NCBI RefSeq assembly: GCF_927798215.1
Contig: NZ_CAKMMW010000014.1
Location: 1-64,000 of the forward strand
DNA from: Paenibacillus_E allorhizoplanae
GTDB lineage: Bacteria > Bacillota > Bacilli > Paenibacillales > NBRC-103111
Direction of reading: 5' to 3'
DNA: 64,000 nt
Under the pieces are notes generated by a model. That model did no database searches and was not told the origin of the DNA. It saw nothing but the letters and a program-made list of their open reading frames with translations. A program made the position numbers and the translations under genes. Positions within the stretch are counted from its first letter, which is position 1; each line of letters opens with the position of its first letter. Positions 62,330-64,000 of the stretch are shown here, piece by piece.

Positions 62330-62366
62330 AGGAAAGAGCTTAATCCGATGATATCGAATTAAGCTC
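62326..62366 (-). terminator. Rho-independent terminator of hpf
   Basis: GAGCTTAAT.CGAT pairs with ATCG.ATTAAGCTC (62336-62366), followed on the minus strand by TTTCCTTT. It lies 57 bp after the hpf stop. Confidence 0.7.
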
Positions 62367-62422
62367 ACTTGATCATTTTGTATAGGAATGATATTGAATG
62401 TATTAGGCAATTTGTTTATGCA

Positions 62423-62971
62423 TTACATCGCTGGTTCGATTAAACCGTACTTACCGTCGTCTCGTTTGTAGACCACATTGACTGTGTCTGTCTCCATGTT
62501 CGAGAATACAAAGAAGTTATGACCCACCATATTCATTTGGAGAATCGCTTCTTCCACGTCCATCGGCTTCAGATTGAAGCGTTTGTTACGTACGAGTTCA
62601 AAGTCCTCTTCTTCTTCCATGTAGGAAGCTGCCGCGACTTCTACCTTGAACAAATCACGTTTGCCGCCATCTTGGCGAATTTTACGATTCGTCTTGGTCT
62701 TGTGCTTACGAATTTGACGTTCTAATTTGTCCACAACCAGATCAATGGATGCGTACATGTCTGTGTTGCGTTCTTCAGCTCGCAGTAGCACTCCTGTTAA
62801 TGGGATGCTTACTTCGATGGCCTGAAGACCTTTAACCACGCTTAGCTTTACTTGTACATCGGATGTAAGGGGAGCTTCAAAATACCTCTCTAGTCTATTC
62901 AACTTCTTGTCGACATAGTCTCCGAGGGCTTCAGTAACTTCAAGGTGTTCTCCGCGAATGCTAATTTCCAT
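62423..62971 (-). CDS. hpf: Long-form ribosome hibernation promoting factor
   Basis: HPF dimerises 70S ribosomes into inactive 100S in stationary phase. The 182-residue length shows the long form: an N-terminal S30AE domain (ISIRGEHLEVTEALGDYVDKK, about 3-100) and the C-terminal dimerisation domain (VRNKRFNLKPMDVEEAILQM, FFVFSNMETDTVNVVYKR, about 126-178). An A/G-rich SD (GGAAGGGAG) precedes the ATG. Upstream lies a sigma-H-like promoter. The order fliT-csp-hpf-secA is typical of Bacillales relatives. Confidence 0.95.
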   Translation of the reverse strand: MEISIRGEHLEVTEALGDYVDKKLNRLERYFEAPLTSDVQVKLSVVKGLQAIEVSIPLTGVLLRAEERNTDMYASIDLVVDKLERQIRKHKTKTNRKIRQDGGKRDLFKVEVAAASYMEEEEDFELVRNKRFNLKPMDVEEAILQMNMVGHNFFVFSNMETDTVNVVYKRDDGKYGLIEPAM

Positions 62972-62997
62972 AGTTAAACATCTCCCTTCCTTCTTAC

Positions 62998-63034
62998 ATT
63001 ATACTACATTCCACTCAATCTTCATAATTCCTTT
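62998..63034 (-). promoter_or_regulatory. hpf promoter: sigma-H-type with overlapping sigma-A -10
   Basis: Minus strand AAAGGAATT (63026-63034), 11-bp spacer, GTGGAAT (63008-63014), matching the sigma-H consensus RNAGGAWWW-N11/12-RNNGAAT exactly. A TATAAT with a poor -35 lies at 62998-63003. In B. subtilis hpf (yvyD) is under sigma-H and sigma-B control. Confidence 0.6.
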
Positions 63035-63065
63035 AAATTCCGAGCTAAACTTTCTATGCAAAATA

Positions 63066-63097
63066 TAAAAAACACCCCAGAGTATGTCCCTAGGGTG
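63066..63097 (-). terminator. Rho-independent terminator of csp
   Basis: CACCC..AG..G pairs with C..CT..GGGTG (63073-63097); the minus strand continues TTTTTT. Confidence 0.8.
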
Positions 63098-63141
63098 ATC
63101 TTGTCATCGTTGTATGCGATAGCACAACACGTGCCGATTAA

Positions 63142-63339
63142 TTATAGTCTGCTTACGTTTGCAGCTTGTGGTCCGCGTGCGCCTTCTACGATGTCAAACT
63201 CAACAGCTTGACCTTCGTCTAGCGTTTTGAACCCTTCAGACTGAATCGCTGAGAAATGCACGAATACATCCCCACCATCTTCGCGCTCAATGAAGCCATA
63301 GCCTTTTTCTGCGTTAAACCATTTCACTTTACCTTGCAT
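63142..63339 (-). CDS. Cold shock protein (CspA family)
   Basis: The 65-residue OB-fold nucleic acid chaperone has RNP1 KGYGFI and RNP2 VFVHFS, starting MQGKVKWFNAEKGYGFIE. ATG at 63339 is preferred over the upstream GTG because it gives the standard family length and the GTG is only 2 nt from the SD (GAAAGGA). A long leader of about 65 nt is usual for cold-shock RNA regulation. Paralogues are likely elsewhere. Confidence 0.96.
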   Translation of the reverse strand: MQGKVKWFNAEKGYGFIEREDGGDVFVHFSAIQSEGFKTLDEGQAVEFDIVEGARGPQAANVSRL

Positions 63340-63410
63340 ATCGTACACAATCCTTTCGTTTTAAAAAATATAAAAAAGAGTTTAAATAAAATGTAAGCCC
63401 TTTCTTTTTG

Positions 63411-63440
63411 ACTATAACACCTACTTGCTTGACCTGTCAA
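63411..63440 (-). promoter_or_regulatory. Strong sigma-A promoter of csp
   Basis: Minus strand -35 TTGACA (63435-63440) and -10 TATAGT (63411-63416) with an 18-bp spacer (TTATAG with 17). Confidence 0.8.
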
Positions 63441-63492
63441 TTTCTAACTTTTAATTAAATAGAATATTTAGAAAATTCAAGTATTTACATCC

Positions 63493-63673
63493 CGTGGATA
63501 ACTGCAGAATTTGTAGAATCCTGTCATGACGGGCTTCTTTACATGTTATTAACAAAGTTATTAACAGGTTTATGCACATTATCCACAGGATGAATGGAGA
63601 GAATTATGGATAACTCGCGCTAAAACAGTTCATTTATTCACATGGTGGGGCCAGATCGGATTGTTTATCCACG
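63493..63673. other. Second cluster of DnaA-box-like 9-mers
   Basis: TTATGCACA (63570-63578) and TTATCCACA (63579-63587) are directly adjacent. Further sites are TTATCCACG (minus, 63493-63501; plus, 63665-63673), TTATCCATA (minus, 63605-63613) and TTATTCACA (63634-63642). Two GTTATTAACA direct repeats lie at 63545-63566. No gene is present in 63441-63710. Confidence 0.5.
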
Positions 63674-63705
63674 GAATGATGTAGGGGTTTGAGGAAAACA
63701 GGGGA

Positions 63706-63737
63706 TAAAAGAAAAAACCCCCTGCCGCGGCAAAAGG
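63706..63737 (-). terminator. Possible terminator of the fliT-like gene
   Basis: On the minus strand CCTTTTGCC can pair with GGCAGGGGG using several G-U pairs, followed by TTTTTTCTTTT. The stem is weak, but the T-tract is good and it lies directly after the gene end. Confidence 0.4.
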
Positions 63738-63751
63738 TTGGTGTGGATAGA

Positions 63752-64000
63752 CTACTTTTTCTTGTCGAAGAAGTAACTATCTCCGTCATATTGGTTATCA
63801 TACGCATTCTTTTGCGTCTTCCCGTTGTCAATCTTAGTCAATTGGGATCTAGCCTGATCACGGAATTTTGTTAGTTTTTGAAGGAAGATGGGGTCAAGGC
63901 TCACGATCGATTCAATACGATCCTTGAACTTCTCCTTATCACCGTCAGATGCATTTTCTGTAGCATTTATTAGCGCTTGCATCAGTAGGCCACGCTGCTC
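63752..64000 (-). CDS. Partial gene, possible FliT-like flagellar protein
   Basis: The frame is open from the window edge (64000) to the stop at 63752, so at least 82 C-terminal residues are seen; the start is outside. It is mainly helical and charged, ending DNQYDGDSYFFDKKK, a tail seen in Bacillota FliT chaperones. fliD-fliS-fliT usually lies just upstream of hpf-secA in such genomes, which supports the call. An ATG at 63982 is internal, with no SD. FliT identity is tentative. Confidence 0.5.
   Translation of the reverse strand, partial: EQRGLLMQALINATENASDGDKEKFKDRIESIVSLDPIFLQKLTKFRDQARSQLTKIDNGKTQKNAYDNQYDGDSYFFDKKK

Overview
The window comes from a Gram-positive, spore-forming, flagellated Bacillota genome, most likely Paenibacillus or a close relative. 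The evidence is SD-led genes with frequent GTG/TTG starts, CotF-like coat proteins, a pcrB-pcrA-ligA operon, a MinJ-like PDZ membrane protein beside ctpB and ftsEX, a long-form HPF, and an RF2 gene with the classic +1 frameshift. The genus is inferred from gene content and style; no database was searched.

Layout. 0-6.6 kb: the 5' end of a 16S rRNA gene with its leader and promoter, then a minus-strand operon pcrB-pcrA-ligA-DUF1835. 6.7-9.4 kb: a lipoprotein, two coat-like proteins and a 34-bp minisatellite. 9.4-13.6 kb: a Gld-type ABC export/auxiliary operon (ATPase, permease, GldG-like, DUF4340). 14-16.5 kb: a large U32 protein. 16.7-24.9 kb: plus-strand envelope cassette followed by a sugar isomerase. 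25-30.8 kb: small genes and uvrB-uvrA. 31-32.6 kb: motA-motB. 32.8-38.7 kb: minJ-like, ctpB, an EnvC-like M23 protein, ftsX and ftsE. 38.9-43 kb: VanW, DUF1700, DUF4097 and DUF975 proteins. 43-48.8 kb: an H-NOX/histidine kinase/response regulator/HD-GYP operon and a divergent chemoreceptor. 48.9-57 kb: argCJBDFGH. 57.5-64 kb: yitT, prfB, secA, hpf, csp and the end of a FliT-like gene.

The most interesting system is at 16.8-23.8 kb. A carrier protein, a class II synthetase-like amino acid:carrier-protein ligase, an SGNH protein resembling DltD, a 36-residue DltX-like microprotein and a DltB-like MBOAT acyltransferase lie in a row behind a large exported FG-GAP/VCBS-repeat protein. This has the architecture of the Dlt D-alanylation pathway, but the adenylation enzyme DltA is absent and a seryl-tRNA-synthetase-like ligase stands in its place. 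The inference is that a carrier-bound amino acid is passed across the membrane to an envelope polymer.

A second coherent unit is the H-NOX operon. A predicted NO-selective heme sensor sits with a soluble hybrid kinase, a stand-alone receiver and an intact HD-GYP phosphodiesterase, implying NO control of c-di-GMP. Two clusters of DnaA-box-like 9-mers (about 57.2-57.4 and 63.5-63.7 kb) and the purine-rich minisatellite are the main unexplained non-coding structures. The arginine genes form one operon sufficient for glutamate-to-arginine synthesis by the ArgJ acetyl-recycling route, apart from carbamoyl phosphate supply.
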